Shown here piece after piece: positions 26,775 through 36,127 of a DNA stretch of 64,000 nucleotides. The stretch is from Neorickettsia risticii str. Illinois (GTDB lineage: Bacteria > Pseudomonadota > Alphaproteobacteria > Rickettsiales > Anaplasmataceae). Every line of letters begins with the position of its first letter. Within the stretch, counting starts at the first letter, position 1. Location of the stretch: assembly GCF_000022525.1 (NCBI RefSeq), contig NC_013009.1, positions 496,001-560,000 on the forward strand, given 5' to 3'. Position numbers and translations under genes: made by a program. The notes under the pieces were generated by a model. The model did no database searches. It was not told where the DNA came from and saw nothing but the letters and a program-made list of their open reading frames with translations.

Positions 26775-27623
26775 TCATATGAAAACCACCGAGAAATCCA
26801 AGGTAACTCCCAATCTGTTTTTTACCCCATTCCTTACAATGTAACAAAGCTCTACAAGTGGATCAGCTGTTTTGCACCCACCATTTACGATGAAATTGTT
26901 GTACTTTTCGGAAATCCTTGCACACCCTAAAGAAAACCCTGCATATCCAGCCTTGGCAATAAGCTCACAGGCTTTTTGTTCTGGTGGATCCTGAAAAACC
27001 GAACAGGCTGATTCAGAAAATGCAGGTTGGAAATCCTGGCTTTTTCTTAACATCTCGAGTGTCAGAAGTTTTATCTTCTCCTTCTGCATCCTACATCCAG
27101 CATCGAAAACTGCTTCAACACAGATGTAATTCTTCGGCAATGAATTGCCTCCATTTTTAAAACCTATTTCCTCACGAGAAAGTGTGAGCATCTCTCCGTT
27201 CTCATCAATAAAAGTTGCAGCTACTAAAAGGTCTGAGCTCCTCTGATCATAAGCACCCGCATTCATTGTGATAGCACTTCCGACAGTCCGGTGCATAACC
27301 GCAAAAAACTCAAAGGCACCAATCTCATTCTCAAGTGCAAATCTCGCCAGACTCGATGTCAGTACTGCCGCCCCGACTTTCACTTTTCCGTCTGCGTATG
27401 ATACATACTCGAATCCTCTTCCCAGTTTCAGAATGGGCTTGTCTAACACTTGGCCCGCAAGAATATTGGACCCAGCACCTATAACATGGAAATTGTGACT
27501 CTTAGCGAAATGCACAACTTCATTTACATTTGCTGCGTAAAGCAACTTGGCCTTACCTCCAACTCCGAGCCGAGTGTATCTACTTAACTCAACTTCTTTC
27601 ACCTTATACTTTGCGTTGCGCAA
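26775..27623 (-). CDS. murB: MurB-like UDP-N-acetylenolpyruvoylglucosamine reductase with altered catalytic motifs
   Basis: MurB reduces UDP-GlcNAc-enolpyruvate to UDP-MurNAc. The 282-aa protein clearly has the fold: YTRLGVGGKAKLL, VIGAGSNIL (FAD site), MNAGAYD, ESACSVFQDPP holding the catalytic Ser (S208), and ISEKYNNFIVNGG. Several hallmarks are changed: the usual IPGxVGG is MHRTVGS, the YRxS segment that carries the catalytic Arg reads NGGNS, and the C-terminal LxxEV, whose Glu protonates the substrate (E325 in E. coli), is LDFSV with Ser278. Reading frame and length are otherwise intact. Activity is therefore uncertain. Confidence 0.85.
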   Translation of the reverse strand: MRNAKYKVKEVELSRYTRLGVGGKAKLLYAANVNEVVHFAKSHNFHVIGAGSNILAGQVLDKPILKLGRGFEYVSYADGKVKVGAAVLTSSLARFALENEIGAFEFFAVMHRTVGSAITMNAGAYDQRSSDLLVAATFIDENGEMLTLSREEIGFKNGGNSLPKNYICVEAVFDAGCRMQKEKIKLLTLEMLRKSQDFQPAFSESACSVFQDPPEQKACELIAKAGYAGFSLGCARISEKYNNFIVNGGCKTADPLVELCYIVRNGVKNRLGVTLDFSVVFI

Positions 27624-27718
27624 GATTCATAGAAATAAAACAAATATCGTGATATCTTAGCAATCTCTGCTGCTGCATTCCAAGGGGCAGGCTTTTAGTT
27701 TGTGAAGTTGTAGGATAA

Positions 27719-29272
27719 ATGTTACGGATCCGTTTTGTTATACTTTCCCTTATACTGCTCCTCTGTTTACCTTCCTGTGGGAAAAAAAGAAGAGACTTTG
27801 CATCCTATCCACTCCAGAACCCTCAAGGAATAGATTTTGAAGGCGATCCTGACTTTGTATCATCCTACATGAGATACATAGGCGTCACAGAAAGTCAAAA
27901 AAATCCGGGAAGAGGTGCAAGCATATTCGAACTAGACAGTGTTGAAGAATTAGAAGAGTTCGAACCTGTTGATGCAGGCTGGGAAGTCGACAAAATCCCT
28001 CCAGGAAAAACAGAACTTGAAGAGTTCCTCACTGATAATTTGGATGCCTTGAAAAGCAATGTCGCGGATGCTGTTAAACAAGCAAAGGATTCGTTTGAGG
28101 CAGTTGCAAACGTAACAAAGAAATCCCTTACTGAACAGCGCGATGGTGATGTTAAAAAGCGTGTTAAAAAACGTGCCAGAGGTACCTTTCGCGGTGCTAC
28201 ATCCAAAACTGCATCAAGCAAATCAAACAACAATCGGAGCACCCCTGAAATAACAGAGATCACTGGAGAAGCGGAGGCTGAAAATGTAGCGGCCTCAAAT
28301 AACACGCAAGGAAAGGATACAGCTTTCGAAGAAACTGATCTGCAGAGCAACCAAAGTACTCAGAATGTTGATGAGCTTCCAGAACCTTCAGCGGAGGAAC
28401 TACCTGAAACAGATGATACCAAAACAGGAGACAGTGACGTAGGTCGGCTGGAGCAAGAGCTGATGAGTGTCGACAAGGAAGAAAACTCTGATCCAAACAG
28501 TCGTGGCGACAGCCGTGCGACACAGAATCTTGATCATGAAAAAACCAACCACGAAATCGCACCAGATCAAGAGAGTTACGGGGAGGGTGAATCTCAGCAA
28601 GATACGCTTAAGCCGAATGCAATAACAGATACAGAAGATTCAGGTTTCAGTGATCCATCTCAATCGGAAAGTGAAGATGACCAAAAAAGCGAAACAGCTG
28701 AAGATAATCAATATAGAAATTTGACTTTGCAAGATGGCGCTACGCTGGAGACAAAAATAGAAGATTCGAGTTCCACTGAATCATCTAACTCAGAAAGCGC
28801 GGATGATCAAAAAAAGGAAGCAGTTCAAGAAAAGCAAGATGGAAATGTGGCGCAACAAGATAATCCTCTTGTTTGCACTTGTGGCTGTCTTCTTTGTGAT
28901 GGAGTCGATGAAAGAGAAGAGACAAGTCGAAATAACATATTTTCTGCAGAGGAAGACGTATCTCAGCAGAACGATCCTACTGTAGATCCATGTGAGTGCT
29001 CCTGTTGCAGTGGAAGCAACGAAGCAAAAGAAGAGATTCAGAAGGGCATCCCTCCGATGGAAGTAAGTAGGACGGTGCAAAGCACTCAGAGGGGTGATGC
29101 AAACTGCAGTATTGAGAAGGGCGTAACGCGCACTGCTAATAGCAGTGAAATCCTAGCAAAAATTCTATCAAGCTTGCCATTTTGCAAAAGCGAATGCGCC
29201 AGCACAGTTATATACTCAACTGACCCGATAATAGAAAATATCCAGGGTAGTCGGTCTGAAGAGCAAAGTTAG
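27719..29272 (+). CDS. Acidic low-complexity lipoprotein with two Cys clusters
   Basis: A 517-aa protein that I cannot assign. Residues 1-20 form a lipoprotein-type signal with LPSC at 17-20 as likely lipobox. The folded-looking part is short (about 25-110); then come a lysine/arginine-rich patch (VKKRVKKRARG, about 141-151) and a long Glu/Ser/Asp/Gln-rich disordered region with imperfect internal repeats (SESEDDQK and SESADDQK, AQQDNP and SQQNDP). Two Cys clusters lie in repeated contexts: C386, C388, C390, C393 (VCTCGCLLCDG) and C425, C427, C429, C430 (PCECSCCSG). It stands alone, divergent from murB-like. Confidence 0.75.
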   Translation: MLRIRFVILSLILLLCLPSCGKKRRDFASYPLQNPQGIDFEGDPDFVSSYMRYIGVTESQKNPGRGASIFELDSVEELEEFEPVDAGWEVDKIPPGKTELEEFLTDNLDALKSNVADAVKQAKDSFEAVANVTKKSLTEQRDGDVKKRVKKRARGTFRGATSKTASSKSNNNRSTPEITEITGEAEAENVAASNNTQGKDTAFEETDLQSNQSTQNVDELPEPSAEELPETDDTKTGDSDVGRLEQELMSVDKEENSDPNSRGDSRATQNLDHEKTNHEIAPDQESYGEGESQQDTLKPNAITDTEDSGFSDPSQSESEDDQKSETAEDNQYRNLTLQDGATLETKIEDSSSTESSNSESADDQKKEAVQEKQDGNVAQQDNPLVCTCGCLLCDGVDEREETSRNNIFSAEEDVSQQNDPTVDPCECSCCSGSNEAKEEIQKGIPPMEVSRTVQSTQRGDANCSIEKGVTRTANSSEILAKILSSLPFCKSECASTVIYSTDPIIENIQGSRSEEQS

Positions 29273-29392
29273 TAAAAGAGCTACCGTATAACAGTTTCAT
29301 CATAGACCACAAGAAGTTTCCTCAGTGCAGGGAACCAGTAAACCTACGCTTGTACGGCCCCCTTTGCTACCCAGAAGCTCTTTTTAGTCATC

Positions 29393-30331
29393 CTACGTGC
29401 GGGGGACCCCGTGAATGGTGGAACACACTTTGTTAAATGACCCCGGCAATATAACTAGTGACTCACAATAAGTCGGGTATTTAAGATCACCTTTCCTGAC
29501 GCCACCCAACAACTTCCCCTCTGTAACGCCAGTTAAAATAAGTATCACATTCCCCTTTACGAGTTCATCATGCGAATAAGACCTTTCAAAATCTGTGATC
29601 CCAACTTTTTGTGCACGCTCCCTCTGCTCATCGCTCTTAAAAAGGAATTTACTTACCATTCGTCCTCCGAGATTACGTACAGCCATAGCTGACAAGACAC
29701 CTTCTGGAGCACCACCACTGCCCATATACGCATCTCCGGCATTTCCAATAACCATTGAGACAATAGCTGATATATCTCCATCTGTCACCAGTTGGACCCT
29801 TGCACCAACGTCCCTAACTGCGGCAATGAGCCCTTGATTACGTTCTCGCTTTAGGATTACAACAATAAGCTCTTCGGGTCCTTTAACTCCCTTAGCAGAA
29901 GCAATCTTCTTCAAATTTTCAGCAACCGTATTGCCAAAACTTATATCACAGTCATAAGGAGTGTATATCTTTTCCATATAAACATCCGGAGCAGAAATTA
30001 TGCTTCCGGGCTCACCAAAACCAAGTACAACTAGCGAACCATCCATAAAGGATGCACAAACATCTGTCCCCTCTAATGGATCCACAGCTAGATCTAAGAG
30101 TGGTCCCCCCTTGCCTAGCACTTCTCCTACATGTAACATTGGCGCACAATCTCTTTCGCCTTCGCCTATCATAACATTAACAGTTGCATTGATCTCATTC
30201 AGAGCATTCCGCATCACCTCTACAGCGACACTATCCGCTTCTTTACTATCACCCAGGCCAGCCATGTCATAGCAAGAAATCGCTGTTTTCTGTGCTACAG
30301 ATAAAAATTCCAAAATATATGAACACAACAT
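29393..30331 (-). CDS. glpX: Class II fructose-1,6-bisphosphatase (GlpX)
   Basis: Hydrolyses fructose 1,6-bisphosphate in gluconeogenesis, which fits an organism that does not use host glucose well. The 312-aa protein has the Li+-sensitive phosphatase motifs VMIGEGERDCAPML (metal ligands), LAVDPLEGTD (the DPxEGT core) and GNAGDAYMGSGGAPEGVLSA, and ILTGVTEG near the C-terminus. Length is about that of E. coli GlpX (336) minus a short tail. Single gene. Confidence 0.95.
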   Translation of the reverse strand: MLCSYILEFLSVAQKTAISCYDMAGLGDSKEADSVAVEVMRNALNEINATVNVMIGEGERDCAPMLHVGEVLGKGGPLLDLAVDPLEGTDVCASFMDGSLVVLGFGEPGSIISAPDVYMEKIYTPYDCDISFGNTVAENLKKIASAKGVKGPEELIVVILKRERNQGLIAAVRDVGARVQLVTDGDISAIVSMVIGNAGDAYMGSGGAPEGVLSAMAVRNLGGRMVSKFLFKSDEQRERAQKVGITDFERSYSHDELVKGNVILILTGVTEGKLLGGVRKGDLKYPTYCESLVILPGSFNKVCSTIHGVPRT

Positions 30332-30676
30332 ATTAATTAGTCATCACAGACACGCCCCAGGAAGATTACCCGAAATCCAGAAATTGGGCAAATTAGCTCT
30401 CACCCAATGAAGAAATAAGCAACACGATTAAACTCACGCGAAATGCGAAGCATTCCTTGTACGAACACCAAGCAACACGCATCTAACGCTCTCTTTATGA
30501 GGTATCTCATTATAACATCGGGGGATGCACAGCATACAGGTTATTAAACAGGCGGAAATAGATCATGTAAGCCGAACAAGGCACTTTCAAGAAAATGGAA
30601 AAAAGCTAAACCCCTCTCCGCTCTCGAAACTGCTGTATCCATTTTCCCATTAACCCTGAAATGCATATTGAAAGCG
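30332..30676. other. Intergenic region without an identified gene
   Basis: About 345 nt between the topA stop and the glpX start, both minus strand. Nothing gene-like was seen; the stretch before the topA stop is too rich in stops on both strands. Confidence 0.4.
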
Positions 30677-33160
30677 TTATTTCTTCTCTTTTGTGGAAAC
30701 CTTTCTCTTTGTTGCTACTTTCTTTGCAGATTTAGAGGTATTTTTCTTTTTTTCAATGAGAAGAATCGCCGTTTCAATGGATAACGACTCCGGACTTTCC
30801 GCCTTCGGTATAGGAACATTCATCTTACTACACTTGATGTACGGACCGTATCTCCCATCACGAATTTGTATCTCTTCACCTTCATAGGATCCAAGCACAC
30901 GGAGCAAACTCTTGTCATGGATAACATAACTCTGTATGAACTGAACGGCTTTATCTAGTGTCATTTCATCCATTTGGGAAAACTGCAAGTTGTAATATTT
31001 TGCATTCCAAAAAAGATACAGACCATATGGGCCCAGCCCCATCTTGATTTCTTTACCATCTGCCGGGTGTTTACCAAGAATTTTCGGTAAAGAAGCTATT
31101 TTATGAGCAAACTCTTCATCTATAGAAACGGGATCAACATCTTTTGGTATGCTACTATTTTTGCCCTTGTACTTAAGGTAGATACCATAAGGACCCTTGT
31201 GCAGACTGATATCTTGAGCAATTTGCTTAGGATATTCAGTATCATCATCAGTGCTATAACTATTCACTATAAACCTACAAACTGGATAATTTGTGCAGCC
31301 GAGGAAAACTCCATAACGACTCACACTTAAATGCATATACCCTTTTTCACATTTTGGACACTTGTCACCCACCTTTACTTCCGCCGAAACAAGCTTTTGT
31401 TTTGCAAGGGCACCATTTACAAATGCCAGAACCTCAGTGATCGGAACCTTTTCTACCTCTTCTACGTTAGAATGAAAGCTGTCCCAGAAATCCTGAATTA
31501 CATCTAGCCAAAAAATTGTTCCATCTGCGACTTTATCCAGTCTGTCTTCCATTTCAGCAGTAAAATGATACTCAACATATTTGCTAAAGAAATGTACCAA
31601 AAACTCAGAAACTAGCCTTCCCCTGTTCTCTGGAATAAACGACTTGTTGACAATAGATGCGTATCCCCTCTCCTGCAGAACAGAAACAACAGTAGCATAA
31701 GTTGAAGGACGCCCTATACCCAACTCCTCAAGATGTTTTACCAACCCTGCTTCTGAGTAGCGATGCGGCGGCTCAGTAAAATTTTGGGTAGGCAGCACAT
31801 CACCTACCTTTACCTGAGCACCTTCTTTATGCTTCTTTATGAAATCTATAACACCCTGATTTTTATTTTTGTTTTTGCCATGTGAAAACGCAGCATTGAA
31901 ACCATCAAAAATAAGCAGTGACGCTGATGCAGAAGTTTTGAACTTCTCATCTTGAGATATAAATACAATGTTCTGACTACTCGTAATAGCATCACTCATT
32001 TGACAGGCAAGTGCTCTCTCCCATATAAGCCTGTACAGCTTATACTGATCTGGGGTGAGATAAGATTCAATTTCTTCAGGTGTACGAAAAATGCTTGTCG
32101 GCCGAATAGCTTCGTGTGCCTCCTGAGCGTTTTTCACTTTTTTCTTAAATAAAACAGGAGATTCAGGCAAATACTCTTGCCCAAATTTTTTTTGGATAAA
32201 CTCTCTTATCGCATCAACACTCTCAACAGAAAGATGAGTAGCATCTGTCCTCATATATGTGATGAGACCTTCAATCGCACCACCTATCTCGATGCCCTCA
32301 TACAGCTTTTGCGCGAGACTCATTGTTTTTTTCACACTAAACCCAAGGACGGTTGATGCAGTTTGCTGCATAGTGGATGTAATAAACGGTGGACTAGGCT
32401 TCTGCTTGAGTTCTTTCTTCTTGATTTCTTCAACAAGGAATGGAAGCTCCCTGATTTCCTCAACAATCTTTTCAGCCTCCTCTGCTCCTCTTATGGACAT
32501 TCTCTCGAGTTTTTCACCATTTATGTGTGAAAGTTGAGTAGGAATCACAAGACCTTCACCATCGGTCATATTCACACTCACTATCCAATATTCCTCTGGC
32601 GTAAACAGACCTATCTCATTTTCTCTATCGCATAGGATCCTGAGGGCAACAGATTGAACCCTCCCAGCAGATTTACTTCCGGGTAATTTCTTCCATAACA
32701 CTGGAGAAATACTAAACCCAACAAGGTAGTCAAGTGCTTGCCTCAGCCTTTGCGCGCGAACAAGATTCTCATCTATCTTCCTTGGAGAAGCGATGGCATT
32801 TTGCACAGCGGTTTTTGTAATCTCATGAAACACAACCCTGTGTACATTTTTAGGAAGCACATCGTTCTCCTTAAACACCTCAACAAGATGCCAAGAAATG
32901 GCTTCCCCTTCTCTATCAGGGTCTGTAGCAAGGTAGAGGGCTGTCGCGTTTTTTACATCCTTAATTAATTGAGGCACCACCGTCTCACCGGTATCGGTAA
33001 GTTTGTAGAGCATCTCGAACGAGTCCGTTACATCAACAGAGCCCTTTTTATTGGGAAGCGCTCGCACATGACCAAAGGACGACAGTACCCTAAAGTCTTT
33101 ACCTAAATATTGGGCAATAGCCTTACCTTTAGTGGGTGATTCTACTATGAGGACATTCAT
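30677..33160 (-). CDS. topA: DNA topoisomerase I
   Basis: Type IA topoisomerase that relaxes negative supercoils. The 827-aa protein begins with the Toprim domain MNVLIVESPTKGKAIAQYLG and has YLATDPDREGEAISWHL (acidic metal site), the active-site tyrosine in EGLITYMRTDATHLS, and SAGRVQSVALRILCDRE. One zinc finger is visible near residue 625 (CPKCEKGYM...GCTNYPVC), followed by repeated alphaproteobacterial C-terminal domains (YGIYLKYKGKN, YGLYLFWNAKYY, YGPYIKCSK) and a Lys-rich tail. Confidence 0.97.
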   Translation of the reverse strand: MNVLIVESPTKGKAIAQYLGKDFRVLSSFGHVRALPNKKGSVDVTDSFEMLYKLTDTGETVVPQLIKDVKNATALYLATDPDREGEAISWHLVEVFKENDVLPKNVHRVVFHEITKTAVQNAIASPRKIDENLVRAQRLRQALDYLVGFSISPVLWKKLPGSKSAGRVQSVALRILCDRENEIGLFTPEEYWIVSVNMTDGEGLVIPTQLSHINGEKLERMSIRGAEEAEKIVEEIRELPFLVEEIKKKELKQKPSPPFITSTMQQTASTVLGFSVKKTMSLAQKLYEGIEIGGAIEGLITYMRTDATHLSVESVDAIREFIQKKFGQEYLPESPVLFKKKVKNAQEAHEAIRPTSIFRTPEEIESYLTPDQYKLYRLIWERALACQMSDAITSSQNIVFISQDEKFKTSASASLLIFDGFNAAFSHGKNKNKNQGVIDFIKKHKEGAQVKVGDVLPTQNFTEPPHRYSEAGLVKHLEELGIGRPSTYATVVSVLQERGYASIVNKSFIPENRGRLVSEFLVHFFSKYVEYHFTAEMEDRLDKVADGTIFWLDVIQDFWDSFHSNVEEVEKVPITEVLAFVNGALAKQKLVSAEVKVGDKCPKCEKGYMHLSVSRYGVFLGCTNYPVCRFIVNSYSTDDDTEYPKQIAQDISLHKGPYGIYLKYKGKNSSIPKDVDPVSIDEEFAHKIASLPKILGKHPADGKEIKMGLGPYGLYLFWNAKYYNLQFSQMDEMTLDKAVQFIQSYVIHDKSLLRVLGSYEGEEIQIRDGRYGPYIKCSKMNVPIPKAESPESLSIETAILLIEKKKNTSKSAKKVATKRKVSTKEKK

Positions 33161-33416
33161 CTCTCAGAGACTTTTTATGAACAAAAACAATAAAAACTCA
33201 GAAACAACGTGGTGCTTCAGATAAAGAGATAAATTACCCCGAACAATTCGGCAAGTATAGTTCAGAAAAATAACTGAACCTCATCGTTGAACAAAACCGA
33301 ATCTGTACATCCCCAGTACGACAAAGCTATCTCACAAACAAAACCGCCTGCATGGAGCACAACCAATAAGGAGGTGCCCCAAACGAAAAAACTAACCTAA
33401 CACGCCGTTCAAAAAC

Positions 33417-34712
33417 CTAAGCATGTTTCATAGAAGCAGAAATGGCTGCGGCGGATTCAACAGCTGCAGACTCTTCTAACATACTCGGAACACCTTCAAA
33501 AGTAGAAGCAGAAGTAGTTGGAACCGGCTCAAAAACTACATAACCACCTCTACTCGAATTAGACGAATCGTTTTCCAATGGAAGGACAGCTGAATTCCTT
33601 CTATGAAAAACTACCCCCGACAATGCTTCCGACTGTCCGCTGACTCCAGGACACACAGCCTCCTCCGATGAAGAATTATGTAGATGAGTTCCACACACAC
33701 GTAGACGAACTTCCTCTACACTGAGCTCTTCCCCCTGATAACAAAGCTTATCTGGACACAATTGCGCATGATACTTTCTCCACTCAGCCATGCTTGAACT
33801 CGCAGCACGTTTAGGAAGATAAGCAAGCTCTTCCTCGGTAAGAAACTCGACGCAATCAAGACCAAAACTCCACCTTCCTGCTCTACTACCAGCTAAAAAT
33901 TCACCAGCAATATACAACATTTTTTCCTTCTTACATTCAGCTTCATAGGCATCACTAGGCGAAACACTGCATTCTGTGATACGCAAACCTTCGTAAGATA
34001 CTTTTGCACCTCCCCGCTTAAAAAGACTCTCCTTACTCACAACTAGGACAGAAAAAAAGTCCATTAAGGATGACAAAAACAAGAGCAGCATTGTTGTGCT
34101 AATCTCTTTCTTTTGCGGGATTTCTCTTTTAAAGCGAAAGAAAACGGAATGGAAGCGCATACAAGAACCACCTGGATCACCCTCAAGGTACCCTTCTTTC
34201 GGCGCACCAACCCTTACTGCATCCGCACCCTTCACCACATTTATACTCATGTAGATGGGACGCTTACTGAAAAACTCTTTGAACCCCTCTACCACGGCTG
34301 CTACGCTACTTGACCCTAGTGGTAAATTCTGTTTCTCGCAGTCTGAAACAAATTTGCAGAGTGCATATTCAAAAAGCTCAATAAAAAGGTCTCTGCTTTG
34401 CTCATCCACAATGCAGAGGTCACACATTAACTTATTCGCATCCCTAATCCTTTTGGCCTCAGAAGAAGTCCTTTTAGCAGCACCCTTATATACGCCCCCA
34501 TTTACAGCAACCCTCTCCTTTATCGCTACGCTATAAGGCTCTATAGACTCCGGACCAGCACTCCAGAGCTGGGTTACCAAATACACAGGGTTAGTTTTAT
34601 CCAAAAACAGCAGATTACGAATCCCCTTTAGAACACCTTCATAAAAAGGTCGATAATCAACCAGAAGCTTTGAATCATCTACTTCTACCTCAACAACCGC
34701 TCCACTATGCAT
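33417..34712 (-). CDS. Unassigned protein with Ser/Ala-rich C-terminus
   Basis: A 431-aa soluble-looking protein; I do not recognise it. Residues 1-300 look folded, with one strongly hydrophobic stretch (STTMLLLFLSSLMDFFSVLVV) that could be a buried helix or a membrane segment. It has about a dozen cysteines. The last 80 residues are low-complexity Ser, Ala, Val, Glu and Thr, which resembles the disordered tails of the island proteins at 44.5-50.9 kb without sequence identity. The ATG at 34712 follows a TAAGAG and is preferred to the TTG at 34730. Single gene. Confidence 0.65.
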   Translation of the reverse strand: MHSGAVVEVEVDDSKLLVDYRPFYEGVLKGIRNLLFLDKTNPVYLVTQLWSAGPESIEPYSVAIKERVAVNGGVYKGAAKRTSSEAKRIRDANKLMCDLCIVDEQSRDLFIELFEYALCKFVSDCEKQNLPLGSSSVAAVVEGFKEFFSKRPIYMSINVVKGADAVRVGAPKEGYLEGDPGGSCMRFHSVFFRFKREIPQKKEISTTMLLLFLSSLMDFFSVLVVSKESLFKRGGAKVSYEGLRITECSVSPSDAYEAECKKEKMLYIAGEFLAGSRAGRWSFGLDCVEFLTEEELAYLPKRAASSSMAEWRKYHAQLCPDKLCYQGEELSVEEVRLRVCGTHLHNSSSEEAVCPGVSGQSEALSGVVFHRRNSAVLPLENDSSNSSRGGYVVFEPVPTTSASTFEGVPSMLEESAAVESAAAISASMKHA

Positions 34713-35083
34713 AACACTCTTACTTCTCAAGTAATAGAAACAAAATACTCTGTCTATAATTAGCTGTATGCTATTATGTGACAGTTATCCAGATTTAAAG
34801 TAAAGTATTACTAATTATGCGTTAATGGGCATTACTTTGCCAAATAAGAAGGTTGAACCCTTTCAAAGGAAAAAGAATAAATAATTAGGTTTCTAGTAGT
34901 GGAAGCAGTTCAGGTGATGATTCCTATTCCCGTGAGACTTTTTTCCCATTCAGATATAAAAAACCTCAACACGAAAATAGGAAAATAAGACACCTACTTC
35001 ATCAGCAGTGGTGGGAATAAAAACAACAAAACACATCACAGGTGCAAAGGATATGAATGCATTCCTTTTCCACCTTTATCAAA
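34713..35083. other. Intergenic region without an identified gene
   Basis: About 370 nt between the O-methyltransferase stop and the unassigned gene start, AT-rich, with the likely promoter of the 431-aa gene (TATAGA and TAATTATAG near 34755 on the minus strand). Nothing else was seen. Confidence 0.35.
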
Positions 35084-35713
35084 TCACTTCTTTGTTGCAA
35101 TAGTAAGGCCGTTCGTGGTTGGCAAGATAACAGAGTCGTACTTATCTGAATCACTAATCATTGTGTTGAACCGCTCCATAAATTGCCAAGCTCTACTGTT
35201 ACTAGAGGGATTATTTTTTCCAAAGCCAAGTGTGTTATCAGCAATAATGAGTCCGCCAACTCTTACGTTTGCTTCTCCCCATTCAAGATAAGTTGGATAC
35301 CCGGACTTTTCTGCATCAATAAACAGCATATCAAAAGGACCAAAGGAGTTAAGTTCCAAAAGCTTAATCTTTGCATCACCTATAAAAAGTTCTATCTGTG
35401 GAAAAGTGGAAAAGTTTTGTAATGCAATTTGCGCATATTCAGAATTCTTTTCAATTGTGTAGACTTTACCACCATTTCCAACCGCCTTTGCCATGCAAAT
35501 CGCCGAGTAACCAACTAATGTTCCAACCTCAACGATAGTTTTTACCTTATTCATTCTAATCAGAAATGCCAGAATTGCTCCTTCTATCCGTCCAATTTGG
35601 ATAAACCGCCTCTTATCAGAAAAAGTTTCCTCCCTGATTTTCTTCATCAACTGACATTCCACCGGTAACTTGGAAATGATGTATTCTTCAGCACATGAAT
35701 CCTCAAAACGCAT
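35084..35713 (-). CDS. SAM-dependent O-methyltransferase, TrmR/CCoAOMT-like
   Basis: A 209-aa class I methyltransferase of the O-methyltransferase 3 family. IVEVGTLVGYSAICMAKA is the SAM-binding motif I, GKVYTIEKN places the acidic residue that holds the ribose, and DMLFIDAEKSGY plus IIADNTLGFG are the metal/substrate motifs of the family. Bacterial members include TrmR, which modifies tRNA wobble uridine, and catechol-type enzymes; the substrate cannot be read from the sequence. The ATG at 35713 and that at 35722 are both possible. Confidence 0.85.
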   Translation of the reverse strand: MRFEDSCAEEYIISKLPVECQLMKKIREETFSDKRRFIQIGRIEGAILAFLIRMNKVKTIVEVGTLVGYSAICMAKAVGNGGKVYTIEKNSEYAQIALQNFSTFPQIELFIGDAKIKLLELNSFGPFDMLFIDAEKSGYPTYLEWGEANVRVGGLIIADNTLGFGKNNPSSNSRAWQFMERFNTMISDSDKYDSVILPTTNGLTIATKK

Positions 35714-36127
35714 GACTAGCACCGAATAAGATTAACAATATGGAAGAGCGCATGACACAAAACTTACATGGCTGCATCAAGATACTCACGCCATAGAAAA
35801 GTATCACTTCATCAGGAGTATTAGAAGCATGCTTGAAATCTGGATGTTTCGATTATCGACCTGTCAACGAAAACCAAAACTGATCTACAAAGGTACCACA
35901 AACACTTAATTCAATCAGCAAACTCAATCGCTGCGATTTATGTATTTACAGCATTACTTGCACACTCGACACTTTCGCGAGAAAAAACGGAGTGCACATA
36001 CTAATGAACAATTAAACCAAAAGCTGTCTTGCATTTCACGCGCACATGCAGAGAATAAAGTTACTTCCCTGCATTATACTTTTCCTTTAGTTTTACAGGC
36101 TAGTCTGGGCTCAGGAATATACAGAAA
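35714..36127. other. Divergent intergenic region upstream of acnA
   Basis: About 410 nt between the O-methyltransferase and acnA start codons. A 63-codon plus-strand frame ending in ATGA at the acnA start has no homology I recognise and a poor start, so I do not call it. Promoters for both genes must lie here. Confidence 0.4.

Noticed and set aside
34755-34800. DnaA-box-like TTATCCAGA near the 431-aa gene
   Set aside because: A single poor match with no cluster, so there is no support for an origin.
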